A stretch of 35,686 bases of DNA from an uncultured Clostridia bacterium (GCA_944380675.1 CALWIH010000012.1:1-35686), one strand, 5' to 3'. Positions 9,206 to 18,766 are shown, counted from the first letter of the stretch. Numbers and translations: made by a program. Notes: generated by a model from the letters alone, not told the origin.

Positions 9206-9922
9206 ATGAAAGACGAACTGCCGCAGCTTCTTCCTGCGCATCTCGGCATCATCATGGACGGCAACGGCCGGTGGGCGAAGCGGCGCGGACTTCCGCGCTC
9301 CGCCGGGCACGCGGCCGGGGCTGCCAATTTCAAAAAGATCACGCGCTACTGCTCGAAGATCGGCATCCGCTACCTGACGGTGTACGCCTTCTCCACGGAG
9401 AATTGGACGCGCCCGGCGGAGGAGGTCTCCGCGCTGATGACGCTGTTCCGCAAATACCTCGAGGAGGCGCTGCGCGATTTCCGCGACGACGATATCGTGG
9501 TGCGCTTTCTCGGCGACACCGCGGCGTTCCCCCCGGAGCTGCAGACGCTGATCCGCGAGACGGAGGAGATCTCCGCCGCGCGGACGGGGATGGTGCTCAA
9601 CATCGCGATGAACTACGGAGGCCGCGCCGAGCTTGTGCGTGCCGTGCGCTCCATCGCGGAGCGGGTGCGGGCGGGGGAGCTTGCCCCGGACGCCATCACG
9701 GAGGAGACGGTCTCCTCCGCGCTCTATACGGCGGGCCAGCCCGACCCGGATCTCATCATCCGCCCCAGCGGGGAGCACCGCACCAGTAATTTTCTCCTGT
9801 GGCAGTCCGCGTACGCGGAATATGTCATCATGGATGTCCTGTGGCCGGACTTTGGTCCGGACGATCTCAATGCCGCTCTGCGGGAATACGCGAACCGCAG
9901 CCGGCGCTTTGGAGGAGTTTAG
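9206..9922 (+). CDS. uppS: Isoprenyl transferase (undecaprenyl diphosphate synthase)
   Basis: 238 residues. Motif LGIIMDGNGRWAKRRGLPR carries the catalytic Asp and the substrate-binding Arg residues; then YLTVYAFSTENWTRP, and the C-terminal IRPSGEHRTSNFLLWQSAYA with Arg, Ser and the Mg-binding region. It makes the C55 lipid carrier for peptidoglycan from farnesyl- and isopentenyl diphosphate, the end user of the isoprenoid units made by dxr and ispG downstream. Starts seven bases after frr. Confidence 0.95.
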   Translation: MKDELPQLLPAHLGIIMDGNGRWAKRRGLPRSAGHAAGAANFKKITRYCSKIGIRYLTVYAFSTENWTRPAEEVSALMTLFRKYLEEALRDFRDDDIVVRFLGDTAAFPPELQTLIRETEEISAARTGMVLNIAMNYGGRAELVRAVRSIAERVRAGELAPDAITEETVSSALYTAGQPDPDLIIRPSGEHRTSNFLLWQSAYAEYVIMDVLWPDFGPDDLNAALREYANRSRRFGGV

Positions 9923-9923
9923 C

Positions 9924-10748
9924 TTGCTGAAATCGAGGGTCATCTCCGCGTCTATCCTGATTCTGTTTATCGCGGCGGTCGTCGTCTTCAACGATATTTT
10001 CCCGCTGGCGCTGAACATTGCGGTGGCTGCCATCAGCTTTCTGGGCGTCATTGAGATTGTCAAGGCGCTGGGACTCTCGCAAAAGCTGGTTCTTCTCCTG
10101 CCGAGTCTTGCGTTCGCCGCCGTAACGCCGTTTTTGCCGGGCACCTACTGGCACAGCGCGGCGTACTACATCTACACCGTCGTCCTCTTTTCGTCCCTGA
10201 TTTTCTATCACGACTCCGTCACCTTCCGGGAGACGGGCGTGATTTACAGCATGACCATGCTCATCCCCACGGCGCTTGAGACGCTGCTCTCCATCCGCTC
10301 CTGCGGCGGGAGCCACGGGATGTTCTATGTGATCATCGCCGTGTTCGCGGCCTGGGCGGCCGACGTCGGCGCGTTCGTCGCCGGAACGCTCTGGGGAAAG
10401 CACAAGCTCTGTCCGTCCATCAGCCCGAAAAAGACGGTGGAGGGCTTCATCGGCGGCTTCGTCCTCAATATCGCGGCGATGCTCGCCTTCGGCTTCGTCT
10501 TTGAGCGGTTCTACGGCGGGACGGTGCCGGTCAACTACCTCTCGCTCGCGCTCATCGGCCTGTTTTCCGCGGGTCTTTCCGTCGTGGGCGATCTGAGCTT
10601 CTCCCTTATCAAGCGCAGCTGCCACATCAAGGATTTCAGCAACATCCTGCCGGGGCACGGAGGCATCCTCGACCGCTTTGACAGCGTCATTTTCGTGGCG
10701 CCGTTCGTGCTGCTGCTCGTGCAGCAGTTTCCCATCACGCCTCCGTGA
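9924..10748 (+). CDS. cdsA: Phosphatidate cytidylyltransferase
   Basis: 274 residues from TTG at 9924, one base after the uppS stop; GGAGGAG at 9911-9917 sits at the correct distance. Around seven to eight membrane segments. The CDP-alcohol signature is visible near the C-terminus: SPKKTVEGFIGG, then GDLSFSLIKR and the strongly conserved KDFSNILPGHGGILDRFDS. Converts phosphatidic acid plus CTP to CDP-diacylglycerol for all phospholipids. Co-transcribed and nearly overlapping with uppS. Confidence 0.95.
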   Translation: MLKSRVISASILILFIAAVVVFNDIFPLALNIAVAAISFLGVIEIVKALGLSQKLVLLLPSLAFAAVTPFLPGTYWHSAAYYIYTVVLFSSLIFYHDSVTFRETGVIYSMTMLIPTALETLLSIRSCGGSHGMFYVIIAVFAAWAADVGAFVAGTLWGKHKLCPSISPKKTVEGFIGGFVLNIAAMLAFGFVFERFYGGTVPVNYLSLALIGLFSAGLSVVGDLSFSLIKRSCHIKDFSNILPGHGGILDRFDSVIFVAPFVLLLVQQFPITPP

Positions 10749-10862
10749 GCAGACTTTCAAAACGGCAGCGTTTCCCCCGGAAAACATATATTGCGTTCAT
10801 ATTGGGAATCCTTTGAAACGGAGCAGCCATGCGCCGCGGGACGTTTATGAACAGACTTTGTG

Positions 10863-10890
10863 CCGAAGCCGCCCCCAGGGACGGCTTCGG
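10863..10890 (+). other. Perfect hairpin in the cdsA-dxr gap
   Basis: CCGAAGCCG (10863-10871) and CGGCTTCGG (10882-10890) form a 9-bp stem with a 10-base loop. No T run follows. The 168-base cdsA-dxr gap is the longest inside this operon; apart from this hairpin it holds no ORF with a convincing start and no clear promoter. Likely an mRNA processing or stabilising structure. Confidence 0.5.
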
Positions 10891-10916
10891 TTCCGTATGG
10901 AAGGGCTTTGGGTTAC

Positions 10917-12074
10917 ATGATGAAACACACGCTTTCCGTTTTAGGCTCCACCGGCTCCATCGGCACGCAGACGCTCGACGTCGTCCGCAATCTGGGGCTT
11001 TCCGTCTGCGCGCTCGCCGCGAGGGGGAACGTCCGCCTGCTCGAGGAGCAGATCCGCGAGTTTAAGCCCCGCTTCGCCGCCGTCTTCGACCCGGAGGCTG
11101 CCAAGCGCCTCCGCCTCGCCGTGCGCGACCTCGATGTCACCGTCGCCGAGGGCATGGACGGCCTGTGCGAGGCCGCCTCGCTGGACGAGGCCGAGCTCGT
11201 CTGCAACTCCGTCGTCGGCATGGTGGGCCTCGAGCCGACGCTCGCCGCCGTCGAAGCGGGGAAGGACATCGCTCTCGCGAACAAGGAAACGCTCGTCGCG
11301 GGCGGCGCGCTCGTGACGGCCCGCGCCGCGGAGCGCGGCGTGCGCCTGTACCCCGTCGACAGCGAGCACTCCGCCATCTTCCAGTGCCTGCAGGGCAGCC
11401 CGGGGGAGAAGGCCGTCTCCCGCCTGATTCTGACGGCGTCCGGCGGGCCCTTCTTCGGAAAAAAGCGCGCCGAGCTTGTGAACGTCACGCCGGAGCAGGC
11501 GCTGCGCCATCCGAACTGGAGCATGGGCGCGAAGATCACCATCGACTCCGCCACCATGATGAACAAGGGCCTCGAGGTGATTGAGGCGTCCTGGCTGTTC
11601 GGAATGGAGCCCGAGCGGATCGACGTCGTCATCCACCGCGAGAGCGTGATTCACTCCCTCGTGGAGTATGTCGACAATTCGGTGCTCGCCCAGCTCGGCG
11701 TACCCGATATGCGCATCCCGATTCAGTATGCCGTCACCTATCCGGAGCGGTATCCATCTCCCGTCCGGCGGCTGAGCCTCGCCGACTGGGGGACGCTCAC
11801 CTTCTGTCCGCCCGACCCGGAGGCGTTCCCCGCCATCGGCGCGGCGCGCGAGGCGCTCGGGCGCGGCGGACTGGCGCCCGCGGCGCTCAACGGCGCGAAC
11901 GAGGCCGCCGTCGGCCTGTTCCTTGAAGGGAAGCTTCCCTTCCTGCGGATCGCGGAGCTCGCGGCGGAGGCCGCGGCGGCGCAGCCGCAGTCGAAGGAGC
12001 CGCTGACGCTTTCCGCCATTCTGGACGCTGACAAGGCCGCCCGGGAGTACGTCCTCTCCCGCGCCGGTCTCTGA
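10917..12074 (+). CDS. dxr: 1-deoxy-D-xylulose 5-phosphate reductoisomerase
   Basis: 385 residues from ATG 10917 (adjacent ATG at 10920 equally possible); GGAAGGG at 10899-10905 is the ribosome site. NADPH-binding GSTGSIGTQTLDVV at the N-terminus, NKETLVAGG, active-site PVDSEHSAIFQCL and HPNWSMGAKITIDSATMMNK are all intact. Catalyses DXP to MEP, the first committed step of the MEP isoprenoid pathway; ispG three genes on does a later step. Fosmidomycin target in other bacteria. A longer in-frame ORF upstream lacks family similarity. Confidence 0.96.
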   Translation: MMKHTLSVLGSTGSIGTQTLDVVRNLGLSVCALAARGNVRLLEEQIREFKPRFAAVFDPEAAKRLRLAVRDLDVTVAEGMDGLCEAASLDEAELVCNSVVGMVGLEPTLAAVEAGKDIALANKETLVAGGALVTARAAERGVRLYPVDSEHSAIFQCLQGSPGEKAVSRLILTASGGPFFGKKRAELVNVTPEQALRHPNWSMGAKITIDSATMMNKGLEVIEASWLFGMEPERIDVVIHRESVIHSLVEYVDNSVLAQLGVPDMRIPIQYAVTYPERYPSPVRRLSLADWGTLTFCPPDPEAFPAIGAAREALGRGGLAPAALNGANEAAVGLFLEGKLPFLRIAELAAEAAAAQPQSKEPLTLSAILDADKAAREYVLSRAGL

Positions 12075-12087
12075 TTCTCGAAACGAG

Positions 12088-13185
12088 GTGGTTTTCATTA
12101 CCCAGGTATTGCTGGTGATCATCGCGGTTCTCCTTTTCAGCCTTGTGATCACAATCCATGAATTCGGCCATTTTATCACGGCGAAGCTCTGCGGCATCCG
12201 CGTCAACGAGTTCGCTGTCGGCATGGGGCCGCAGCTCGTGAGCTTCCGGCGCGGCGACACGCGCTACTCGCTCCGCCTTCTCCCGATCGGCGGCTTCTGC
12301 GCCATGGAGGGGGAGGACGAGGACAGCGACGACGAGCGCGCCTTCCACCGCAAGCCGGTCTGGCAGCGGATCCTTGTCGTCGCGATGGGCGCGGTGATGA
12401 ACATCCTGCTCGGCCTGATCCTCATGGTGATCATCGTCGCGCAGACGCCGCTGCTCGGCTCGAACGTCGTCGCGCGCTTTGAGGAGAACTCCGCCCTCGA
12501 GGCTGCCGGTATCCAGGTTGGCGACCGCATCACCTCGATGGGCGGCTACGGCGTTCGCACCGACCGCGACCTGCAGTTCGCCATGGCCATCATCAGCATG
12601 GACGGCGAGGAGGTCACCGCCGACATCACCGTCGACCGCGAGGGGCAGACCATCACCTTTCAGGACGTCGAGTTCAACACCATCGAGCTTGAGGACGGCT
12701 CGCGCAGCCTCGTCTTCGACTTCAAGGTCGCCGCGATTCCGAAGACGGTCGGCTCCGTCCTCGTGAAGTCCGTGGAGGACACCGTTTCCGTCGTCCGCCT
12801 CGTCTGGCAGAGCGTCTATATGCTTCTGACGGGCCAGTTCGGCCTCAACGACCTCGCCGGACCTGTCGGCACCGCGTCGGTCATCACGCAGGCCGCCTCG
12901 GCCGGCCTCGAGAGCAGCGGCTTCTCCGGCGCTTTGAGCAACATCGTCTATATCATCATGATCATCACCGTCAACCTCGGCATCATGAACCTTCTGCCCA
13001 TCCCGGCGCTCGACGGCGGGCGGCTGCTGTTCCTGATTGTGGAGGCGATTGTGCGCCGCCCGATTCCGCGGCGCTTCGAGGGCTGGATCACGGCGGCGGG
13101 CTTCATCTTCCTGATGGGCGTCATGATCGTCGTGACCTTCAGCGACATTCTGCGCCTGATTACAGGCCAGGGATTGGGGGCGTAA
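12088..13185 (+). CDS. rseP: RIP metalloprotease (site-2 protease, M50)
   Basis: 365 residues counting from GTG 12088. Zinc motif HEFGH lies in the first membrane helix (SLVITIHEFGHFITAKL), followed by the FAVGMGPQL loop; a PDZ domain spans roughly residues 120-200 (LEAAGIQVGDRITSMGGYGV); the second metal motif NLLPIPALDGGRLLF with its Asp is near the C-terminus. It cuts membrane-embedded anti-sigma factors and signal peptide remnants. The start is uncertain: GAGGTGG (12085-12091) overlaps the GTG, whereas it sits well before an ATT at 12097. Confidence 0.93.
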   Translation: MVFITQVLLVIIAVLLFSLVITIHEFGHFITAKLCGIRVNEFAVGMGPQLVSFRRGDTRYSLRLLPIGGFCAMEGEDEDSDDERAFHRKPVWQRILVVAMGAVMNILLGLILMVIIVAQTPLLGSNVVARFEENSALEAAGIQVGDRITSMGGYGVRTDRDLQFAMAIISMDGEEVTADITVDREGQTITFQDVEFNTIELEDGSRSLVFDFKVAAIPKTVGSVLVKSVEDTVSVVRLVWQSVYMLLTGQFGLNDLAGPVGTASVITQAASAGLESSGFSGALSNIVYIIMIITVNLGIMNLLPIPALDGGRLLFLIVEAIVRRPIPRRFEGWITAAGFIFLMGVMIVVTFSDILRLITGQGLGA

Positions 13186-13191
13186 TCACTT

Positions 13192-14226
13192 ATGACAAGA
13201 CAGGTGAAGGCGGGAAACATTCTGATCGGCGGCGGCGCGCCGGTGAGTGTGCAGTCGATGCTCAGCGTTCCCTCCACCGATATCGAGGGCAGCGTCCGGC
13301 AGGCGAAAGCACTCGAGGCCGCGGGCTGCGATCTGATCCGCGCCGCCGTCCCGGATATGGACGCCGTGCGGCTGATTCCCGCCCTGAAGGAGGCCGTCTC
13401 CGTCCCGATTGTGGCCGACATTCACTTCGACTACCGCCTCGCCCTCGAGGCGGCGGCCGCCGGCGTGGACAAGATCCGCATCAACCCCGGCAACATCGGA
13501 GACGACAGCCGCGTCAAGGCCGTCGCGGACGCCTGCCGCACCCGCGGAATCCCGATCCGCGTCGGCGTCAACTCCGGCTCGGTCGAGCGCGAGATTCTCG
13601 CAAAGTACGGAGCCCCGACGCCCGAGGCGCTCGTCGAGAGCGCGCTGTACCACGCCTCGCTTCTCGAGCGCTTTGATTTCGGGGACATCGTCCTCTCGCT
13701 CAAGTCGTCGACGGTCGACTCCGCCATCCGCGCCTACGAGCTCTGCGCGTCGCGCTGCGACTATCCGCTGCACCTCGGCGTCACCGAGGCGGGGACGGAG
13801 CGCATGGGCCTTATCAAATCGTCGATCGGCATCGGCTCGCTGCTGCAGCGCGGCATCGGCGATACCATCCGCGTGTCCCTGACGGCAGACCCCGTCCGCG
13901 AGGTCGCCGCGGGGCTGGACATTCTGCACGCGCTCGGCCTGCGCCCGGGCCCGCAGCTCGTCTCCTGCCCGACGTGCGGCCGCACGCGCATCGACCTCAT
14001 CGCCATCGCGAACGAGGTGGAGGCGCGGCTCGCCTCCTGCACGAAGAACATCAAGGTGGCCGTCATGGGCTGCGTCGTGAACGGCCCCGGCGAGGCGCGC
14101 GAGGCCGACGTCGGCATTGCCGGCGGCAAGGGGGAGGGGCTCGTCTTCCGCAAGGGCGAAATTGTCCGCAAGGTGCCGGAGGAGCGCCTCGTGGACGAGC
14201 TCATGAAGGAAATTGAAACCTTTTAG
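13192..14226 (+). CDS. ispG: 4-hydroxy-3-methylbut-2-enyl diphosphate synthase (flavodoxin-type, IspG/GcpE)
   Basis: 344 residues. Starts at ATG 13192, seven bases after rseP. Opening TRQVKAGNILIGGGAPVSVQ and VADIHFDYRLAL are IspG hallmarks. Iron-sulfur cysteines are visible in CPTCGRTRIDL and in MGCVVNGPGEAREADVGIAGG, giving the three Cys plus Glu ligands of the [4Fe-4S] cluster. Converts MEcPP to HMBPP in the MEP pathway, functionally linked to dxr in the same operon. The compact length is that of the common bacterial form, without the plant insert. Confidence 0.96.
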   Translation: MTRQVKAGNILIGGGAPVSVQSMLSVPSTDIEGSVRQAKALEAAGCDLIRAAVPDMDAVRLIPALKEAVSVPIVADIHFDYRLALEAAAAGVDKIRINPGNIGDDSRVKAVADACRTRGIPIRVGVNSGSVEREILAKYGAPTPEALVESALYHASLLERFDFGDIVLSLKSSTVDSAIRAYELCASRCDYPLHLGVTEAGTERMGLIKSSIGIGSLLQRGIGDTIRVSLTADPVREVAAGLDILHALGLRPGPQLVSCPTCGRTRIDLIAIANEVEARLASCTKNIKVAVMGCVVNGPGEAREADVGIAGGKGEGLVFRKGEIVRKVPEERLVDELMKEIETF

Positions 14227-14236
14227 CACACTTCGA

Positions 14237-14269
14237 GGGCTCCGGGCGAGAGCTTGGAGCCCCGTTTTT
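14237..14269 (+). terminator. Intrinsic terminator between ispG and polC
   Basis: GGGCTCC (14237-14243) pairs with GGAGCCC (14256-14262) across a 12-base loop, then TTTTT at 14265-14269. It lies only 15 bases before the polC ATG, so it acts as terminator of the upstream genes and as leader element of polC. Confidence 0.85.
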
Positions 14270-14283
14270 GAGCATATTCGAGG

Positions 14284-17200
14284 ATGGAGAGTGAATTTGT
14301 CAGGATGAGCAAAACGTTTGGCGAACTGTTCGGAGCCTTTCTGAACGCCGGGGAGGCGCTCCCCGAGCCGCTCCTGCACGGCACGGTGGAATCCCTGCAG
14401 GTGGATTCCGTCAACCGCTGCGTCGCCGCGACGGTTGCCCTGCCGTCGCTCGTGGAGCGGGACGCGCTTTACGACGCGGAGAAGCGCCTCGCGCTCGCGC
14501 CCGGCCTGCAGCTGACGCGGGCGGCCCTCCATCCGCGCTTCCCGGCGGAGTCCTTCAGCGCCGCGTATCTGCCGAGCCTCGTCCTCGAGATGAAGCGGCG
14601 CGACGCGAGCATCAACGGCACGTTCTCCGACGCGACGGCCCGCCTCGAGGACGGCAGAATCGTCGTCACGCTGGCGCACGGCGGGGCGGAGCTCATGCGC
14701 CGGCGCCGCGCGGACAGGCTGATGAGCCGCATCATCTCCGAGGAATTCGGCCTGACGGTCTCCGTCGATTTCGACGGCGTCACCTCCGTCGACGAGGAGA
14801 GCAGCGCTTACCTTGAGCGCAAGCGGAACGCCGAGGAGAAGGCGCGCCGCGAGGCCGCGGAGGAGGCCGTCTCCCAGTATGAGAGCACGATGAACCGCCA
14901 GTCGCCGCACGAGCGGAAGGAGGCCGCGCGCAGGAGCGCCCCGCAGCCCGTCGGCAGGGGAGGCTCCGCCGAGACGACCGGCGAGCGCCTGCCGCCCGTC
15001 GTCAATGTACGCCGGGGCGCGTCGCTTTTACCCGCCATCGTGCCGGAGACAATGAAGGAGATCCACGGCCGCATGGGCCGCGTTCACCTGACTCCCATCT
15101 CGAAGGTCACGCCGGACTTCGGGAGCGTGGCCGTCTGGGGCGAGATTTTCGCCGTTGAGACGCGCATGACCCGCGACCAGAGCCGGAAAATCTATTCCAT
15201 CAACATCACCGACTACACCGGCTCCATCACGCTGAAGCTCCTTCAGGACGCCAAGCAGTGCAAGGCGCTCGACGAGCTGAAAAACGGCGTCAGCGTCGTG
15301 GTGCGCGGCGAGGTGGAGTACGACAAATACGACCACGAGACGGTGCTCCGTCCGCGCGCCGTCGCGACGGTCGACCAGGTCAAGGTCGTCGACGACGCGC
15401 CGGAGAAGCGCGTGGAGCTGCACCTGCACACGAATATGTCGAGCATGGACGGCGTCACGGACGTCGGCGAGCTCGTCGCCCGCGCTGCGAAGTGGGGGCA
15501 TTCCGCCATCGCCATCACCGACCACGGCGTCGCCCAGGCCTACCCCGACGCGATGAACGCCGCGGCGAAGATCAACGGCAAGGGCGGTCACATCAAGGTG
15601 ATTTACGGCGTCGAGTCGTACTTCGTCAACGACATGGTTCCCGCCGTCAAGGGCGCGTCCGACGCCCCGTTCGACGGCGAGTTCATCGTCTTCGACGTGG
15701 AGACGACCGGCCTGAGCCCGAACCATGAGCGCCTCACCGAGATCGGCGCGGTCCGCCTGCGCGGCGGGAAGATTGTCGAGTCGTTCGACACCTTCGTCAA
15801 CCCGGAAAAGCCGATTCCGCCGAAGATCGTGGAGCTCACCGGCATCAACGACGAGATGGTGCGCGGCGCGCCGTCCGAGGCGGAGGCCCTCGCGTCCTTC
15901 CACGCGTTCTGCGGGGAGGGGGCGATTCTTGTCGCGCACAACGCCGAGTTCGACGTCTCGTTCCTGCGCGCGGCGGCGTCGCGCAGCGGGGCGGATTTCC
16001 CCTACACCTACATAGACACGCTGCCGATGTGCCGCTCGCTGCTCAAGGATCTGAAAAACCACAAGCTCGACACGGTGGCGTCCTACCTCAAGCTCGACCC
16101 GTTCCAGCACCACCGCGCCTGCGACGACGCCGACGTCCTCGGCCGCATCTTCGCGGCGCTGCTCCAGCGCCTGCACGAGGACGTGGGCGCGAACACGGTG
16201 CAGGAGATCAACACCTCTCTCACGGGCGGGGACTGGAAGAAGCTCAAGCCGTACCACCAGATCATTCTCGTCCGCAACCAGACCGGACTGAAAAATCTGT
16301 ACAAGCTCATCTCGCTGTCGCACCTCAATTACTTTTTTAAGCGCCCGAGAATTCCGAAGAGCGTGCTCATGCAGTACCGCGAAGGGCTGCTTCTCGGCAG
16401 CGCGTGCGAGGCGGGCGAGCTGTTCCGCGCCGTGTTCAACGGCGCGCCGTGGAGCGAGCTGTGCGAGATCGCGAGCTTTTACGATTATCTCGAAATCCAG
16501 CCGCTCGGCAACAACGCCTATATGCTGCGCGAGGGCCTCGTTCCCGACGAGGAAAAGCTGCGCGAGTTCAACCGCACCATCCTTCGCCTCGGCGAGAAGC
16601 TGCACAAGCCCGTCGTCGCGACGTGCGACGTCCACTTCATGGACCCGAAGGACGCCGACTTCCGCCGCATCCTGATGGCCGGTCAGGGCTTTGAGGACGC
16701 CGACAATCAGGCGCCGCTCTACTTCCGCACCACGCCGGAAATGCTCGAGGAGTTCGCCTATCTCGGCGAGGAGAAGGCGTACGAGGTCGTCGTGAAAAAC
16801 ACGAATCTTATCGCCGACATGATCGAGGAGATCCGCCCGATCCCGAGCGGCGTCTTTCCGCCGTTCATCGACGGCGCGGAGGAGCAGCTCAACTCCATCT
16901 GCTGGAAGCGCGCGAAGGAGATCTACGGCGACCCGATGCCGGAGCTCGTCCGCAAGCGCCTCGAGCGCGAGCTCGGCTCCATCAACAAGCACGGCTTCTC
17001 CGTGCTGTACATGACGGCGCAGAAGCTCGTCGCCAACAGCGAGGAGCACGGCTACCTCGTCGGCTCGCGCGGCTCCGTCGGCTCCTCGTTCGTCGCGAGT
17101 ATGTCCGGCATCTCGGAGGTCAATCCGCTCGAGCCGCACTACATCTGCCCGAACTGCAAGAACAGCGAGTTCATCCTCGACGGCAGCTACGGCTCCGGCT

Positions 17201-18735
17201 TCGACCTGCCCCCGAAGAAATGTCCGAAGTGCGGCTCCGACTACGACCGCGACGGCCACAACATCCCGTTCGAGACCTTCCTCGGCTTCGACGGCGACAA
17301 GACGCCGGATATCGACCTGAACTTCTCCGGCGAGTACCAGAGCGGCGCGCACCGGTACACGGAAACGCTGTTCGGCAAGGACCACGTCTTCAAGGCCGGC
17401 ACCATCGCCACCGTCGCCGACAAGACGGCGATCGGCTTCGTGAAGAAGTACGCGGAGGAGAAGGGGCTGACGTACCACCGCGCCGAGGAGCAGCGCCTCT
17501 CGATCGGCTGCACCGGCATCAAGCGGACGACCGGCCAGCACCCCGGCGGCATGGTCGTCGTGCCGAAGGGGTATGAGATTTACGATTTCTGCCCCGTCCA
17601 GCACCCGGCGAACGACCAGAACTCCGACAACATCACAACGCACTTCGACTTCCACTCCATCCACGACACGATCTGCAAGCTTGACGAGCTCGGCCACGAC
17701 GTGCCGACCATCTACCACTACCTTGAGGAATACACGGGCATTCCCGTCATGAAGGTCTCGATGAGCGACCCGGAGGTCATGGCGCTGTTCCACTCGACGG
17801 AGCCGCTCGGCGTCACGCCTGCGGACATCGATTCGCAGACGGGCACCTTCTCGCTGCCGGAGCTCGGCACGCCGTTTGTGCGGCAGATGCTGATCGACTC
17901 CCAGCCGCAGACCTTCTCCGACTTTCTGCAGATTTCCGGCCTTTCCCACGGCACGGACGTCTGGCTCGGCAACGCGCAGGATCTGATCAAGAACGGCACC
18001 TGCACGATTTCCGAGGTGATCGGCACGCGTGACAGCATCATGACGTACCTGCTCCTCAAGGGGCTTGAGCCGAAGATGGCGTTCAAAATCATGGAGATCA
18101 CGCGTAAGGGCAAGGCGCCGTCCCTCCTCACTGACGAGCACAAGCAGGCCATGCGCGACCACGGCGTCCCCGAGTGGTACATCGAGTCGTGCCTGAAAAT
18201 CAAGTATATGTTCCCGAAGGCGCACGCCGCCGCCTACATGATTTCGGCTCTGCGCCTCGGCTGGTACAAGGTACACCGCCCCGTCGAGTACTACGCCGCC
18301 TACTTCTCCGTGCGCGGCGAGGACTTCGACGGCGTGCTCGTCGCCCAGGGTCGAGACGCGGTCCGCCGGAAGATGAACGAGATCCAGATGAAGGGCAAGG
18401 AGGCCAGCAAGAAGGAGGAGGACGCGTTCTCGACGCTGCAGATCGTCAACGAGATGCTCGCGCGCGGCATCCAGGTGCTTCCGGTCGACCTCTACCGCTC
18501 CCACGCGAAAAAATACCTCGTCGAGGACGGCATGATCCGCCTCCCGTTCGCGTCGCTCGCCGGCGTCGGCGAGGCCGCCGCGAACAGCCTCTACGAGGCG
18601 GGCCAGCAGGGCAAGTACATTTCCGTCGACGATATGCAGACCCGCGCGAAGGTCTCCAAAGCCGTCGTCGAAACGCTCGACGCGGCGGGCGCGCTCCGCG
18701 GCCTGCCCGTGAGCTCGCAGATGTCCCTGTTCTGA
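14284..18735 (+). CDS. polC: DNA polymerase III alpha subunit, PolC type (Gram-positive)
   Basis: 1483 residues, the usual size for PolC. Order: N-terminal domain; OB fold about residues 270-360 (GSVAVWGEIFAVETRMTR); PHP domain from 377 (VELHLHTNMSSMDG) interrupted by a 3'-5' exonuclease (FDVETTGLSPNHERLTEIGA near 467, HNAEFDVSFL, HRACDDADVLGR); zinc knuckle near 956 (CPNCKN and CPKCGSDY); catalytic PDIDLNFSGEYQ near 1008; C-terminal thumb and fingers including KAHAAAYMISALRLGWYKVH. It is the replicative, self-proofreading polymerase of Firmicutes. ATG 14284 is chosen, though GAGG directly abuts it; ATG 14305 is an in-frame alternative. No promoter is seen in the short gap. Confidence 0.97.
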   Translation: MESEFVRMSKTFGELFGAFLNAGEALPEPLLHGTVESLQVDSVNRCVAATVALPSLVERDALYDAEKRLALAPGLQLTRAALHPRFPAESFSAAYLPSLVLEMKRRDASINGTFSDATARLEDGRIVVTLAHGGAELMRRRRADRLMSRIISEEFGLTVSVDFDGVTSVDEESSAYLERKRNAEEKARREAAEEAVSQYESTMNRQSPHERKEAARRSAPQPVGRGGSAETTGERLPPVVNVRRGASLLPAIVPETMKEIHGRMGRVHLTPISKVTPDFGSVAVWGEIFAVETRMTRDQSRKIYSINITDYTGSITLKLLQDAKQCKALDELKNGVSVVVRGEVEYDKYDHETVLRPRAVATVDQVKVVDDAPEKRVELHLHTNMSSMDGVTDVGELVARAAKWGHSAIAITDHGVAQAYPDAMNAAAKINGKGGHIKVIYGVESYFVNDMVPAVKGASDAPFDGEFIVFDVETTGLSPNHERLTEIGAVRLRGGKIVESFDTFVNPEKPIPPKIVELTGINDEMVRGAPSEAEALASFHAFCGEGAILVAHNAEFDVSFLRAAASRSGADFPYTYIDTLPMCRSLLKDLKNHKLDTVASYLKLDPFQHHRACDDADVLGRIFAALLQRLHEDVGANTVQEINTSLTGGDWKKLKPYHQIILVRNQTGLKNLYKLISLSHLNYFFKRPRIPKSVLMQYREGLLLGSACEAGELFRAVFNGAPWSELCEIASFYDYLEIQPLGNNAYMLREGLVPDEEKLREFNRTILRLGEKLHKPVVATCDVHFMDPKDADFRRILMAGQGFEDADNQAPLYFRTTPEMLEEFAYLGEEKAYEVVVKNTNLIADMIEEIRPIPSGVFPPFIDGAEEQLNSICWKRAKEIYGDPMPELVRKRLERELGSINKHGFSVLYMTAQKLVANSEEHGYLVGSRGSVGSSFVASMSGISEVNPLEPHYICPNCKNSEFILDGSYGSGFDLPPKKCPKCGSDYDRDGHNIPFETFLGFDGDKTPDIDLNFSGEYQSGAHRYTETLFGKDHVFKAGTIATVADKTAIGFVKKYAEEKGLTYHRAEEQRLSIGCTGIKRTTGQHPGGMVVVPKGYEIYDFCPVQHPANDQNSDNITTHFDFHSIHDTICKLDELGHDVPTIYHYLEEYTGIPVMKVSMSDPEVMALFHSTEPLGVTPADIDSQTGTFSLPELGTPFVRQMLIDSQPQTFSDFLQISGLSHGTDVWLGNAQDLIKNGTCTISEVIGTRDSIMTYLLLKGLEPKMAFKIMEITRKGKAPSLLTDEHKQAMRDHGVPEWYIESCLKIKYMFPKAHAAAYMISALRLGWYKVHRPVEYYAAYFSVRGEDFDGVLVAQGRDAVRRKMNEIQMKGKEASKKEEDAFSTLQIVNEMLARGIQVLPVDLYRSHAKKYLVEDGMIRLPFASLAGVGEAAANSLYEAGQQGKYISVDDMQTRAKVSKAVVETLDAAGALRGLPVSSQMSLF

Positions 18736-18766
18736 GGACGCTGCGCCGTCCGATGTCCCGGCCGAT

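Noticed and set aside
15028-18504. Long minus-strand open frame opposite polC (1158 codons)
   Set aside because: Shadow of polC: composition is Arg/Val/Asp-rich low-complexity with no domain pattern.
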